From: Dysgonamonadaceae bacterium
Lineage (GTDB): Bacteria; Bacteroidota; Bacteroidia; Bacteroidales; Dysgonomonadaceae
Reading direction: 5' to 3'
Assembly: GCA_031254645.1 (NCBI GenBank)
Contig: JAIRUA010000007.1
Location: 372,001-436,000, forward strand
Length of the DNA: 64,000 bases
Both the position numbers and the translations under genes were made by a program. The notes under the pieces are model-generated. The model searched no databases. It was not told the origin of the DNA and was given only the letters and a program-made list of their open reading frames with translations. Every line of letters begins with the position of its first letter. The stretch's first letter is position 1. Of this stretch, positions 23,111-30,777 are shown piece by piece.

Positions 23111-24346
23111 TTACAAATCGATCTCCCAATAAACCAAACTGCGATCTAACTTAATCCGTTTAGGCATAGAACGTTCCCCTGTAATAAAATAATTTTCAGC
23201 CAAACTTTCATCAAATTCTTTTATAAAGGCTTCTCGGATTCTAGAACAGTTTTCGTTAATTGAGTTTGTTGTTGAGTCCACCAACTTATCTATGCTATCT
23301 TTCCTAATCTGAGAATTCTTTTTTCTATTGGATAATTTTTCGTAAATATTCATCAGTTCTTCTTTGTAATCAGACAGATGCTTAAAGAGAATTCCCTCTT
23401 GATATTTCAGAAAAAGCAAATATACAGCTTTAGGCAAAGGGTCAAGGTCTATTTTCATAATGTTGCCTTCCTCATTTGTGTAATCTGTTAAAATAATTTC
23501 AAATTTTTCGGTAATGAGAAGTTCACTCAATTCTTGCGTTTGGGAAAAAAGATGCATTTTTATAATTAACTCGCGGACACCCAATTGCTTTAACTTATTT
23601 ACAGCGGCTTTAGCTTCGGATAAAAATTGTCTACCTTCTTCCGGAAATACAAAATCTGCGTACTCTTCACGAGAAGGTCTGTAAGGCGCACATGGGAGAG
23701 TAGGATAAGAAGTATCATCAGTCCAGTAGCCCCCACTTGTATGCCAGATAGGTTCGGTACTATATTCGCTTTCATAATGAATATCATCTTCTTTGTACCT
23801 AATTTGTTCTAATGAATAAGATTCATCTTTAGTTATTAAATCTAAACATTTTTCTATATTTCTTTTTGAGAATGGTAAATCTATATTTTGAATATACCAT
23901 TTCATTTGTTTCCATAAATCATTTTCCGACTTAAACCGAATTTGGAAATATGAAAATACAGTTGTATTAAATATAGTCAATTCATAGCAGATAAATCCCG
24001 ATCTCAAAGGCTCTTTCTCATATTTCAGAAATGAAAAAAGGGTATTATAGATGTCTTGCGGAACGGGATTTTTAAAGCTATTTTTGAAATCGGGAGAAGT
24101 ATCCGGATAATAGTAACGAATGGAGGCATCGTTTTCATCCAATATGTTTTTTTGAATTACAGGAATATATGCGAAATCATATCCCTTTTCATCGAACAGC
24201 TTTGCTATTTTTCCATAGTTTTTTTCGATGAATTGATTAATTTCCGGATGATAACTATCTTCAACATAGATAATTTGTCTTTTCAGCATCCGGAAAGGTA
24301 GGGTTGATTTTAAAAATCCAATGTAAGACACTCCCATTTTCCCCAT
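23111..24346 (-). CDS. Large hypothetical protein heading the cargo array
   Basis: The product is 411 residues. The C-terminal third has a recognisable Bacteroidota-wide pattern: KAVYLLFLKYQEGILFKHLS, DYKEELMNIYEKL, then FDESLAENYFITGERSMPKR and YWEIDL. I know this pattern from uncharacterised proteins, not from a named family. The middle contains an aromatic linker (PIWHTSGGYWTDD) and the N-terminus is mixed alpha/beta. No catalytic motif, membrane segment or signal peptide is seen. It has its own promoter at 24396 and precedes the other minus-strand genes, so it may be the sensor or organiser of the set, which is inference. Confidence 0.65.
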   Translation of the reverse strand: MGKMGVSYIGFLKSTLPFRMLKRQIIYVEDSYHPEINQFIEKNYGKIAKLFDEKGYDFAYIPVIQKNILDENDASIRYYYPDTSPDFKNSFKNPVPQDIYNTLFSFLKYEKEPLRSGFICYELTIFNTTVFSYFQIRFKSENDLWKQMKWYIQNIDLPFSKRNIEKCLDLITKDESYSLEQIRYKEDDIHYESEYSTEPIWHTSGGYWTDDTSYPTLPCAPYRPSREEYADFVFPEEGRQFLSEAKAAVNKLKQLGVRELIIKMHLFSQTQELSELLITEKFEIILTDYTNEEGNIMKIDLDPLPKAVYLLFLKYQEGILFKHLSDYKEELMNIYEKLSNRKKNSQIRKDSIDKLVDSTTNSINENCSRIREAFIKEFDESLAENYFITGERSMPKRIKLDRSLVYWEIDL

Positions 24347-24395
24347 AAAATAATCTTGTTTTAAGTGTAATTTTAAGTGTTTACTGAAACACCTA

Positions 24396-24403
24396 CAAAG
24401 ATA
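24396..24403 (-). promoter_or_regulatory. -7 box before the 411-residue gene
   Basis: The minus strand reads TATCTTTG then TAGG, about 50 bases before the start at 24346. This matches the Bacteroidota consensus and is the most upstream promoter of the cargo array. Confidence 0.6.
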
Positions 24404-24443
24404 GCACTTTCTTATATGAGTTCAATCGTTTCCACTATTAAAA

Positions 24444-25766
24444 TTACATCTTAACAGTCCTATTTCTCTCTTGCTTTACCTTAATTCCTATGCTTTCTTG
24501 AAATTCTCGATATCTTTGTCTAAACCAACTTGTATCATTCATTCCGTCAATGGTTAGTTGAAGTTTATTTGGGTCGCTCAAAAGAGGTTTGATTTCAGCA
24601 ACGGAACACTCTGTTTCAAATTTGCGCTTGTATTCAGGCGAGTAGATTTGTCCTTTGAAACGAACAGGTTTCATTTCCAAAATCGCTTTTGTCAAATCGT
24701 CAGGAAATCCCAACAGTCGGCAAAGATTTTCGATACGAAGCAATTCTTTTATCTTTGGGAATAAGGCGTATATCTTCTCTAATTCTTGGTGTAACTTGTA
24801 GGTCGTTGCTGCGTGTTGAGTTTGTTGGTCTTGCATTTGCTGCGTTAGTGTATGGATTTGTGCTTGCAATCCAGCGTTTTCAGAATCTAAATTTTGAATT
24901 TGGCTCCGCCGATTTATCAATTCTTGTTGTTGCCTTTTTACTTTTGAACTTCCAATCATAGACCCGATTCCCTCGATTGTGGTTGTTACTACATCGACAG
25001 CCGAACTTTTCATTTTTTCGGTTTTTATTCCGCTTTTGATTCGCGATAGTTCTTGATTGGCTTCCGCTTTTTGTTCCTGCAAAATCTCGTTATCTTCTTT
25101 TAGTTTTTCGTTTTTATCAAATAAATCCCTGTAATACTGCTGTGTAGAAATATGTCTTGCTTCCGAGCCTTCACGACCGCGTTGTAAACCATATTTACTC
25201 ATTGCTTCGGCATAAGTGGTCTGAAAATGTTTGAATTTTTCGCGCGACATAATGTCATCAGCGCATAAGCGAGGCGCATTGATATTTTTCTTCTTATACT
25301 TTTTCTTGGTAGTTTGCTGTTCCTGCTTGACTTTACGCCTTTCGCCTGTTACAATCGGTACAACAGTTGCGTGAATGTGAGGCGTTTTCTCGTCTAAATG
25401 CAAAACGGCAGAAACAATATTTGCGTTCCCCACCTCTTTACGCAACCAATCGAGGCTGTCCCTGCACCAATCGTTTAATTTGCCATCGTCTTGAATCCGT
25501 TTCATATCTTCGTGCGTTCCGCTCAATATGACGCGGATTGCTCGGACTTGATTGTGGCTAATCTTTCGAGTGATACCTGCATTCTTGATTCGGTGCTGAA
25601 TTGCCTCTGTGCGATTTTTCACTCCTTCGGGAAATTCAATCATTTCTGCATTCAAATGTGTGCGGTTTTCATCTGCATTGGCAGGATTAATCGTCCGCTC
25701 AATATGAGAAGAAATCGGGGCATCATTGCCAGTGCCTTTTTGCAAATGTAGTACGACAAATCCCAT
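24444..25766 (-). CDS. MobV/Pre-family relaxase of IME-0
   Basis: The 440-residue protein has the MOBV signature: an N-terminal region with INPANADENRTHLN, then LHLDEKTPHIHATVVP (about residues 125-140) carrying the HxDExxPHxH metal-binding motif. A basic segment follows (KKKYKKKN), and coiled coils run through the C-terminal half (KNEKLKEDNEILQEQKAEAN). It should nick the element at its oriT and lead the transferred strand, using conjugation machinery supplied elsewhere. It reads left, away from a 17-bp inverted repeat (25866-25923) that is the best oriT candidate. The length is usual for the family. Confidence 0.9.
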   Translation of the reverse strand: MGFVVLHLQKGTGNDAPISSHIERTINPANADENRTHLNAEMIEFPEGVKNRTEAIQHRIKNAGITRKISHNQVRAIRVILSGTHEDMKRIQDDGKLNDWCRDSLDWLRKEVGNANIVSAVLHLDEKTPHIHATVVPIVTGERRKVKQEQQTTKKKYKKKNINAPRLCADDIMSREKFKHFQTTYAEAMSKYGLQRGREGSEARHISTQQYYRDLFDKNEKLKEDNEILQEQKAEANQELSRIKSGIKTEKMKSSAVDVVTTTIEGIGSMIGSSKVKRQQQELINRRSQIQNLDSENAGLQAQIHTLTQQMQDQQTQHAATTYKLHQELEKIYALFPKIKELLRIENLCRLLGFPDDLTKAILEMKPVRFKGQIYSPEYKRKFETECSVAEIKPLLSDPNKLQLTIDGMNDTSWFRQRYREFQESIGIKVKQERNRTVKM

Positions 25767-25865
25767 TTTTAATTTGATTTTTTCTGTTGAAAATTTGATT
25801 GAAAATTTTTTATCCGACTTCCTTTTTGGAAGTCTTTGGGGGTTTCAAAAGGGGTTTCCCCTTTT

Positions 25866-25923
25866 GCCTATTGGGGCATTTTTAGCGTAGGATACGAAGC
25901 GTTAAGAAAATGCCCTAATAGGC
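25866..25923. other. Long inverted repeat, candidate oriT of IME-0
   Basis: The arms are GCCTATTGGGGCATTTT (25866-25882) and its near-perfect complement (25907-25923; 16 of 17 pair). The 24-base spacer contains the small palindrome CGTAGGATACG. It lies between the primase and the relaxase, 100 bases upstream of the relaxase start, the usual place for a MOBV oriT. The block TTTTTAGCGTAG also resembles TTTTTCAGCGTAG in front of the IME-2 oriT candidate. It could instead be a terminator. Confidence 0.45.
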
Positions 25924-25962
25924 TATGGCTTTTTCGTTCTAAAAAAATCCTGACGGCACGGC

Positions 25963-26859
25963 TCACATTTTTCGACCTTTGGATTTCTGTATTTTGATAC
26001 TTGATTTTTGTATCGGTTTTTGACACAAATAGTCGTTCAAATCTTTGTAGTCGGCAAATTTTGTCGAGCGATTATGAACAACAGAATGTTCCGATTGAAT
26101 TAGTTTTGTTGCCTTTTTTCCTGCATCGTCATTGTCCAAATAGGTGTAAATTTCCTTGTGTGATTTCAAAAAATCCATTGCTTTTTGAACATTGGCAACC
26201 GAATTTAGCACCACAATATCGTGCTTCGATTTCTCGATTTTCTGAATCGTGAGATAGGAAAGAAAATCCCAAAATCCCTCAAAAACTAAACAGATATTTT
26301 GATTGTTCCGAATGGTGGTAATTTCTTTTGGGGAAATGCAACTTTTGAAGTTGGGTGGACTGCTCAATTCGTATCCACCTTTGTCGTTGCCGAAACCGAG
26401 AGCGAAATAATTCCCCACTTGATTTTGATAGTGGACTTCTCGACAATACAAACGCGCGACGTTCAAATCAACGTTGCGCTGCTGAATCCACTCCACGAGT
26501 TTGGGGTGTGTAATGGGCGCAATGTTTTGAATAACCATTGTCGAAGTGTCATTTTTCTTTTCATCGGGAATCGCATTTCCGTGAAAAGAAAAAGTATTGA
26601 GGTTGCGTTCTAATTTTGTGGCTGCTTCGTGAAAAGAGCAATTTCCCATTTGCATCACGAGGTCAATAAGCGTTCCACCTTCATTTGTTCCGAAGTCGTG
26701 CCAAAGGTTTTTGTTGAAATCGACTTTGAAACTTGCGTTTTGGTCTTGACGAAGTGGGGAGTGATACATTCCGTAATAGCTGTTGTCTTTGGTTGGTTGA
26801 ATGCCTAAGTTGGCGAGGTAGTTCCGAATGGGGAACTGATTGATTGTTTTTGCGTTCAT
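25963..26859 (-). CDS. Toprim-domain DNA primase of IME-0
   Basis: The 298-residue protein has a zinc-less CHC2-like N-terminal part (YHSPLRQDQNASFKVDFNKN, then WHDFGTNEGG) and a Toprim-like core with CLVFEGFWDF (E motif) and TYLDNDDAGKKAT (DxD motif). It probably primes replication of the mobilised single strand. It is nearly identical over most of its length to the primase at 61008 in IME-2, although the relaxases differ, so this is a shared exchangeable module. The C-terminal tail is lysine-rich. Confidence 0.85.
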   Translation of the reverse strand: MNAKTINQFPIRNYLANLGIQPTKDNSYYGMYHSPLRQDQNASFKVDFNKNLWHDFGTNEGGTLIDLVMQMGNCSFHEAATKLERNLNTFSFHGNAIPDEKKNDTSTMVIQNIAPITHPKLVEWIQQRNVDLNVARLYCREVHYQNQVGNYFALGFGNDKGGYELSSPPNFKSCISPKEITTIRNNQNICLVFEGFWDFLSYLTIQKIEKSKHDIVVLNSVANVQKAMDFLKSHKEIYTYLDNDDAGKKATKLIQSEHSVVHNRSTKFADYKDLNDYLCQKPIQKSSIKIQKSKGRKM

Positions 26860-26960
26860 TCTGTTTTTGTTGTTATGGTTGATAATTCATTTTTTCTTTC
26901 ACGGGATACATTTACCCCGAAATCAAATACTTTACATTAGTGCATATATATAGAATGCAA

Positions 26961-27009
26961 GGTAAAGTAAAGCGGTTTCGACACAATGGGTCGGAAACTT
27001 TACTTTACC
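26961..27009. other. Long hairpin between the RepA-like ATPase and primase genes
   Basis: The arms GGTAAAGTAAAG and CTTTACTTTACC (26961-26972, 26998-27009) are perfect, and GTTTC/GAAA and GAC/GTC extend the stem with a small bulge. More AGTAAAG copies lie nearby (27029-27037). It could be a terminator, an attenuator or part of a replication origin. The position next to a RepA-like gene makes the origin reading worth testing. Confidence 0.5.
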
Positions 27010-27045
27010 CTATTATCTATGCACCCGAAATAGAGTAAAGTGATT

Positions 27046-28095
27046 TTAATAATGATAGTCTGGGTTGAATTTGTATTTCCTGTTGGCATCTTTCACTATC
27101 ATTCGTTTGTTTTCTAAAAACGTTTTCAATTTAACAAGTTTGTTTTCGCCATATACACAGCCGATTGTAGCATATCCGCTTTTCAAGGCTTTTATCAAAT
27201 CGCTGTAGCCGACTTGCGCCACTTCTGAAAATGTGGCTTCTAATGCTTGTTTGTGCTGCTCATCGGTCAATTCTGAATAGTCAAAGAATTTCGATTTGTC
27301 TTTATGCTTATCAAAATGATACTCATCGACTAATTCGGGCAACGCATCTTCGTTGATGCGAAACGCAAACGGCTGAAAATCCATTGCCCGAATGTGGATA
27401 GCGTGAACGGTGCTAATGTTGCCGTCTAATTTATCTTTGGCAATTTCCAAAACCGTTTCGGCTTTGTTGTTCAGTTCTGTACCGATGTGTCCGCGAGCAT
27501 TTTCGTCTGCCTTATTTTGGTGCAAGATAGTGTGAATGTGAATTTGTCTTTCGTCTGTCCATTGCATCAATTTGGAAATGATTTTTGTCGATTCGCTCGG
27601 GCTGTTTATGTCGTACACCATATCTCGAATACCGTCAATAATGACTAATCCTAAATTTTCGGTGTTATAAATCGCTTCTTCTACAACAGCGATTCTGATT
27701 TCGGGTGTATGTCGGCGTAAGGTCAGAAATTCCAGATTTTTTGGTTCTTCGTTCAAAGGCAACCCTGCCATACGAACAATGCGCTTCATTACTTTTTGGC
27801 AATGGTAAGGACTTTGTTCGGTATCTACATAGAGGATTTTCTGCTTGTTCTCAGGCAATTCAGCAACATATTGTAGCACCGTTCCGTTTTTTAATGCTGC
27901 GGCAACAATAGCGGACACATTGAACGTCTTTTTGCTTTTCGCCTTTCCGATTGAGGCACTGAAATTTCCTAATGTTCCGATTGCCGAGCCGTGTACACGA
28001 AGAATTTCGGGAGCAACAACATATTCGCCTGTAAGTGTCAGTCGAGAGGCTTGCCAAAGAATGGTAACTTCTTTGTTTTTTGTTTGTTCTGCCAT
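27046..28095 (-). CDS. RepA-like AAA ATPase (AAA_25/DnaB-like helicase)
   Basis: The 349-residue ATPase belongs to the RecA-like RepA/AAA_25 group. A degenerate P-loop lies in SASIGKAKSKKTF (about 45-57), where GKxKSKK stands in the Walker A position. The next strand ends ILYVDTEQS, and Walker B is LGLVIIDGIRD. THTILHQNKADENARGHIGTE matches the sensor region (IHTILHQNK). It should unwind element DNA during replication after transfer. It is coupled to the HTH gene by a 3-base gap and lies downstream of it. A degenerate Walker A of this form is normal for the family in Bacteroidota elements. Confidence 0.8.
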   Translation of the reverse strand: MAEQTKNKEVTILWQASRLTLTGEYVVAPEILRVHGSAIGTLGNFSASIGKAKSKKTFNVSAIVAAALKNGTVLQYVAELPENKQKILYVDTEQSPYHCQKVMKRIVRMAGLPLNEEPKNLEFLTLRRHTPEIRIAVVEEAIYNTENLGLVIIDGIRDMVYDINSPSESTKIISKLMQWTDERQIHIHTILHQNKADENARGHIGTELNNKAETVLEIAKDKLDGNISTVHAIHIRAMDFQPFAFRINEDALPELVDEYHFDKHKDKSKFFDYSELTDEQHKQALEATFSEVAQVGYSDLIKALKSGYATIGCVYGENKLVKLKTFLENKRMIVKDANRKYKFNPDYHY

Positions 28096-28098
28096 AAC

Positions 28099-28389
28099 CT
28101 ACTTTTTTAACGGTTTATTTGACATCACATATTGCTGCGCTTCCCTTGCAATTTGCGCCTGCGTTTTTATCGGATTTTGACGAAGCCAATTTTCCAATTC
28201 TTCTTTTTCAAAATACAGCATTTTTCCCTGTGGTTTGTAGTGAGGAATTAAATTACCTGATGTTAATTTGTACAAGTAACTTTTCGATAAGTTGAGAAAT
28301 TTGCTCGCCTCATCGAAACTAAAAATGTTTTTGGTGTGAAAAATGGTTTGTTCGAGTTCTAAAACTCGTGCTTCTAAATTCTGTTCCAT
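28099..28389 (-). CDS. Helix-turn-helix excisionase-like protein
   Basis: About 96 residues. The HTH_17/MerR-like domain is FDEASKFLNLSKSYLYKLTS then PHYKPQGKMLYFEKEELENW, the typical layout of small DNA-binding proteins that act as excisionases or replication regulators in Bacteroidota IMEs. ATG 28389 (MEQNLEARV) is preferred over 28458, because the longer form begins upstream of the likely leader and its extra residues are low-complexity. It is followed by the RepA-like ATPase. Confidence 0.8.
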   Translation of the reverse strand: MEQNLEARVLELEQTIFHTKNIFSFDEASKFLNLSKSYLYKLTSGNLIPHYKPQGKMLYFEKEELENWLRQNPIKTQAQIAREAQQYVMSNKPLKK

Positions 28390-28455
28390 ATTGTTTTTGT
28401 TTTGGAAATGATACAATATGGAGGGTGCACCCTCCGAATAATTTGAATTCGGGGG

Positions 28456-28463
28456 CAAAGGTA
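28456..28463 (-). promoter_or_regulatory. -7 box of the IME-0 replication/mobilization operon
   Basis: The minus strand reads TACCTTTG followed by CCCCCGAAT. It lies about 70 bases upstream of the HTH gene start. It likely drives the HTH, RepA-like, primase and relaxase genes. Confidence 0.55.
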
Positions 28464-28515
28464 GAAACGAAAAAATGGACTTGGATTAAGTTATGTTTGA
28501 GGTATCAATCTATGC

Positions 28516-29397
28516 TCAATGTTTTTTCAGTTGTTTGACGTATTTGTCAATGATTTCCGATTTTTTGGGTGGAATATATTTGATGCTGTCGTTAGCAGAA
28601 GATAAATCGCTGTTGTTTAGGTATTTTTCTTTCTTCGGGGCAATTACTAATTTGTTGTTGGCTATGACGGACTGCCACTCAAACGTAATGTGTCTTTGCA
28701 TACTTAATTTCATCATAAAATAGGCAAGTAGTTTATTGTTAGCAGATTTCAGTGCACCAGATAATCGGCAATAAAAGAAGTCTTCTAATATCTGTGGGGT
28801 AATTTCAGTTGTAAAAATACGAGCATTATTAACGCAATTGGTTAGAAGTTGGAAAGCATCATTATTCAATTTGCAATTAAAGGGATTTTCTTTTCCGACT
28901 ATATTTTTAGAAGCGGTTTCTTTTGGTTCTACTGCGGTGTTGATTGTTGTTAGTGGCAACATTCGTTCCTGTTCTTCTTTTTGCAGGTCTTCCAAAAACT
29001 TACTGTAAACGACCAATTTGACGATAACGGAAAAATAAGGCAGCGATTCATCATAAGAAGTCGGATTTTCAATATAGAGTTTATCATCAAAGTTTTCGTA
29101 TGGAAAAGCAATGTATTTTTTACGCTCATCAGTTGTAAGATTTTCGTAAAATGAACTTTCCCAAATGAAATTGGGAATGTGCCAATCGAAAGCAAAAGTT
29201 TTGAGAGCCGGATTTTTTAAGTTTATAGATACAATTTCTTCCGTTATCCTGAAAATTTCTTTTCGGATATAATCAAGACGCTGTTCGCCTTTAAGGTAAT
29301 TCTTTTTCATAGAAAACGCCTCGCTGACTGCATCATAATCACGTTTGACGCATTTATCAATGAGTTTTTGAAGTAATTTGAATTGTTTTTCTATCAT
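28516..29397 (-). CDS. Hypothetical protein at the right end of IME-0
   Basis: The 293-residue protein is soluble and mostly helical. It begins MIEKQFKLLQKLIDKCVKRD and has a conserved-looking aromatic segment FAFDWHIPNFIWESSF. The C-terminal part contains QRHITFEWQSVIA and a lysine-rich end. No family is recognised. It has its own -7 box (29417-29424) and lies divergently close to the element end. Proteins of this size often occur next to the HTH gene in mobilizable Bacteroidota elements. Confidence 0.6.
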   Translation of the reverse strand: MIEKQFKLLQKLIDKCVKRDYDAVSEAFSMKKNYLKGEQRLDYIRKEIFRITEEIVSINLKNPALKTFAFDWHIPNFIWESSFYENLTTDERKKYIAFPYENFDDKLYIENPTSYDESLPYFSVIVKLVVYSKFLEDLQKEEQERMLPLTTINTAVEPKETASKNIVGKENPFNCKLNNDAFQLLTNCVNNARIFTTEITPQILEDFFYCRLSGALKSANNKLLAYFMMKLSMQRHITFEWQSVIANNKLVIAPKKEKYLNNSDLSSANDSIKYIPPKKSEIIDKYVKQLKKH

Positions 29398-29416
29398 CTG
29401 TTGTATTTTTACCCTA

Positions 29417-29424
29417 CAAAGATA
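29417..29424 (-). promoter_or_regulatory. -7 box before the 293-residue gene
   Basis: On the minus strand TATCTTTG is followed by TAGGG, 20 bases before the start codon at 29397. It is a strong match to TAnnTTTG. Confidence 0.6.
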
Positions 29425-29551
29425 GTAATGAATAAGGCTTTATGAGCAAAAAAGAGAGAGAAAACGAAAAAACAGATAGCAATAGCGTTAAAGATATATA
29501 AAAAAATCACGTTCTAAAATGGGAAAGTACACATTATTCTTCTTTTCGTCA

Positions 29552-29572
29552 TTTAGTACACATTCAGTACAC
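29552..29572. repeat. Paired direct repeat near the right end of IME-0
   Basis: TTTAGTACAC and TTCAGTACAC lie 1 base apart, preceded by CGTCA. The same arrangement is found at 12463-12490. A third AAGTACAC is at 29526-29533. I read these as right-end arm sites of the IME-0 recombinase. The rest of 29398-29819 holds hairpins but no gene that I can support. Confidence 0.6.
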
Positions 29573-29586
29573 CTTGTTAAAAGAAA

Positions 29587-29618
29587 AATCTCTGATTATC
29601 AGTCGACAATCAGAGATT
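29587..29618. other. Hairpin at the probable right end of IME-0
   Basis: A perfect 11-bp stem AATCTCTGATT/AATCAGAGATT has a 10-base loop. It is followed by AGCGTACCCTCAACCG, which matches the left attachment core GTACCCAGAGCCG at 10 of 13 positions. It may be the boundary of the element. Confidence 0.45.
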
Positions 29619-29756
29619 TAGCGTACCCTCAACCGTCCTATTCTCGAACCAATTTCTATACGATTTAGACCTTATCTGGGAGTTAAGGGAATGGATTCCT
29701 AGCCCATAAAAATAACAAATAAAAAATACCCCCGACTATTAATCAATGTTCGGGAG

Positions 29757-29788
29757 CGTTTCTGATAGGTTAATTCCTATGAGAAACG
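29757..29788. other. Hairpin in the leader of the 114-residue gene
   Basis: The stem CGTTTCT/AGAAACG continues with ATAGG/CCTAT after one mismatch, giving 12 pairs and a 6-base loop. It ends 31 bases before the ATG at 29820. It could be a terminator for readthrough or a cis-regulatory hairpin. Confidence 0.45.
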
Positions 29789-29819
29789 TACTTTAAATAA
29801 CTAAATAATAATCTATAAA

Positions 29820-30164
29820 ATGCTAATAACAACAACTTTAAAAGAAGCTATTAAAATGGGAAATCCCCAATTAACAAAAGCAGTAATAAAACAAGATTTA
29901 GATAGGTTTTGCTATGATATAAATTTATTCTATTTCAGTAAAATAAGTGATGATGAGTATGAAATAGAAACTTTCATTTCATTAGACTCACTTTTTACTT
30001 ATTCAATTATCGGAACTATCGAACATATTCAAGAAGTACTTTGCCTATTAAGTTTATCAGGAGATTTTTCCAACAAAATTAAGCAAAGTCTTGTGTATAC
30101 GTTTTTCCAAATTGGCAAGCATCCTGATTCGTATGCCAATGATGCCCCTGATCTACCTTTCTAA
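29820..30164 (+). CDS. Hypothetical protein, 114 residues
   Basis: A single small gene lies between IME-0 and the primase-helicase. The sequence is hydrophobic/acidic, with IETFISLDSLFTYSIIGTIE and a C-terminal PDSYANDAPDLPF. No family, signal peptide or membrane helix is recognised. It has a clear terminator 20 bases after its stop, which supports it as a real unit. Confidence 0.5.
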   Translation: MLITTTLKEAIKMGNPQLTKAVIKQDLDRFCYDINLFYFSKISDDEYEIETFISLDSLFTYSIIGTIEHIQEVLCLLSLSGDFSNKIKQSLVYTFFQIGKHPDSYANDAPDLPF

Positions 30165-30183
30165 AAATGGTGTGAGTAACAGT

Positions 30184-30217
30184 GAAAAATGGCAGGAAAG
30201 ACCGACTGCCATTTTTC
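30184..30217 (+). terminator. Intrinsic terminator after the 114-residue gene
   Basis: A perfect 12-bp stem GAAAAATGGCAG/CTGCCATTTTTC with a 10-base loop. The A/T-rich base gives T residues on either strand, so it may act bidirectionally. Confidence 0.75.
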
Positions 30218-30574
30218 TTCAAGTACATCCTCTTATAAATACCCAATAACCCACTCTTTTCCACCCATAACAGCACTATAAACAACCCTATTTTTGATTT
30301 TTATGCCACCTAACTCACTGATAATCTATTTCAGCACACCCCATTTTGTCTATCAAAAGAATAAGAAAACATTTCAAATATTCTTTTCGGGCATATTTTT
30401 TTGGTTGTCATTATTAATGTTGAAAATCTTTGAATGGTTGGGAGGGAAATCCAACTCACTAAAATAATTTTCGAGAGAAGAACATTAAGTCTTGAAAATA
30501 TCACTATAATTTCTATATTCTAAGAAAAATACTGGTATTGTGAAAATAAATGCTCAAAAAAGTCATCATTTTTC

Positions 30575-30757
30575 AAATATCGTGATATTTATAATCAAAT
30601 AAAGATATTGCCCGAATATAAAACAGGATAGGTCAATATGAAATAAGCATACGAAACAAAAGAAATAAGAAACTGCATTTTTCAATATATGCACCCCTTT
30701 GACTTGTGTTCGTGTGGCAAGAATAAGGGGTGCTCCTGTTTTTGTATGGGGCACTCC
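30575..30757. promoter_or_regulatory. Inverted repeats in the gene-free region before the helicase-primase
   Basis: The region 30218-30777 has no gene that I can support. It holds the palindrome AAATATC/GATATTT (30575-30590) and, just before the gene, GCACCCCTT/AAGGGGTGC (30691-30699, 30725-30733), with GGGGTGCTCC and GGGGCACTCC as near-repeats at 30727-30757. GC-rich hairpins stand out in this AT-rich background. They could be origin, operator or leader structures for the adjacent replication gene. Confidence 0.4.
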
Positions 30758-30777
30758 ACTTTAAAAACTAAAATAAA

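Larger units (their letters stand above)
12359..29620. mobile_element. Integrative mobilizable element 0 (IME-0), MobV type
   Basis: The proposed extent runs from the end of the element-end repeat to the hairpin region near 29.6 kb. A tyrosine recombinase is at the left end. The right end has a MobV relaxase, Toprim primase, RepA-like ATPase, an HTH protein and a companion protein. Paired AGTACAC-type direct repeats lie just inside both ends (12470-12490 and 29552-29572) in the same orientation, as expected for recombinase arm sites. Cargo is an AbiE pair and a 14-gene minus-strand array. The left boundary is well placed. The right boundary is approximate because I found no exact copy of the attachment core there. 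Confidence 0.6.

Noticed and set aside
29620-29700. tRNA-like sequence with TCTCGAACC on the plus strand
   Set aside because: The T-loop-like bases are there, but the flanking arms do not pair and no anticodon arm can be drawn. It is at most a relic of an attachment site.
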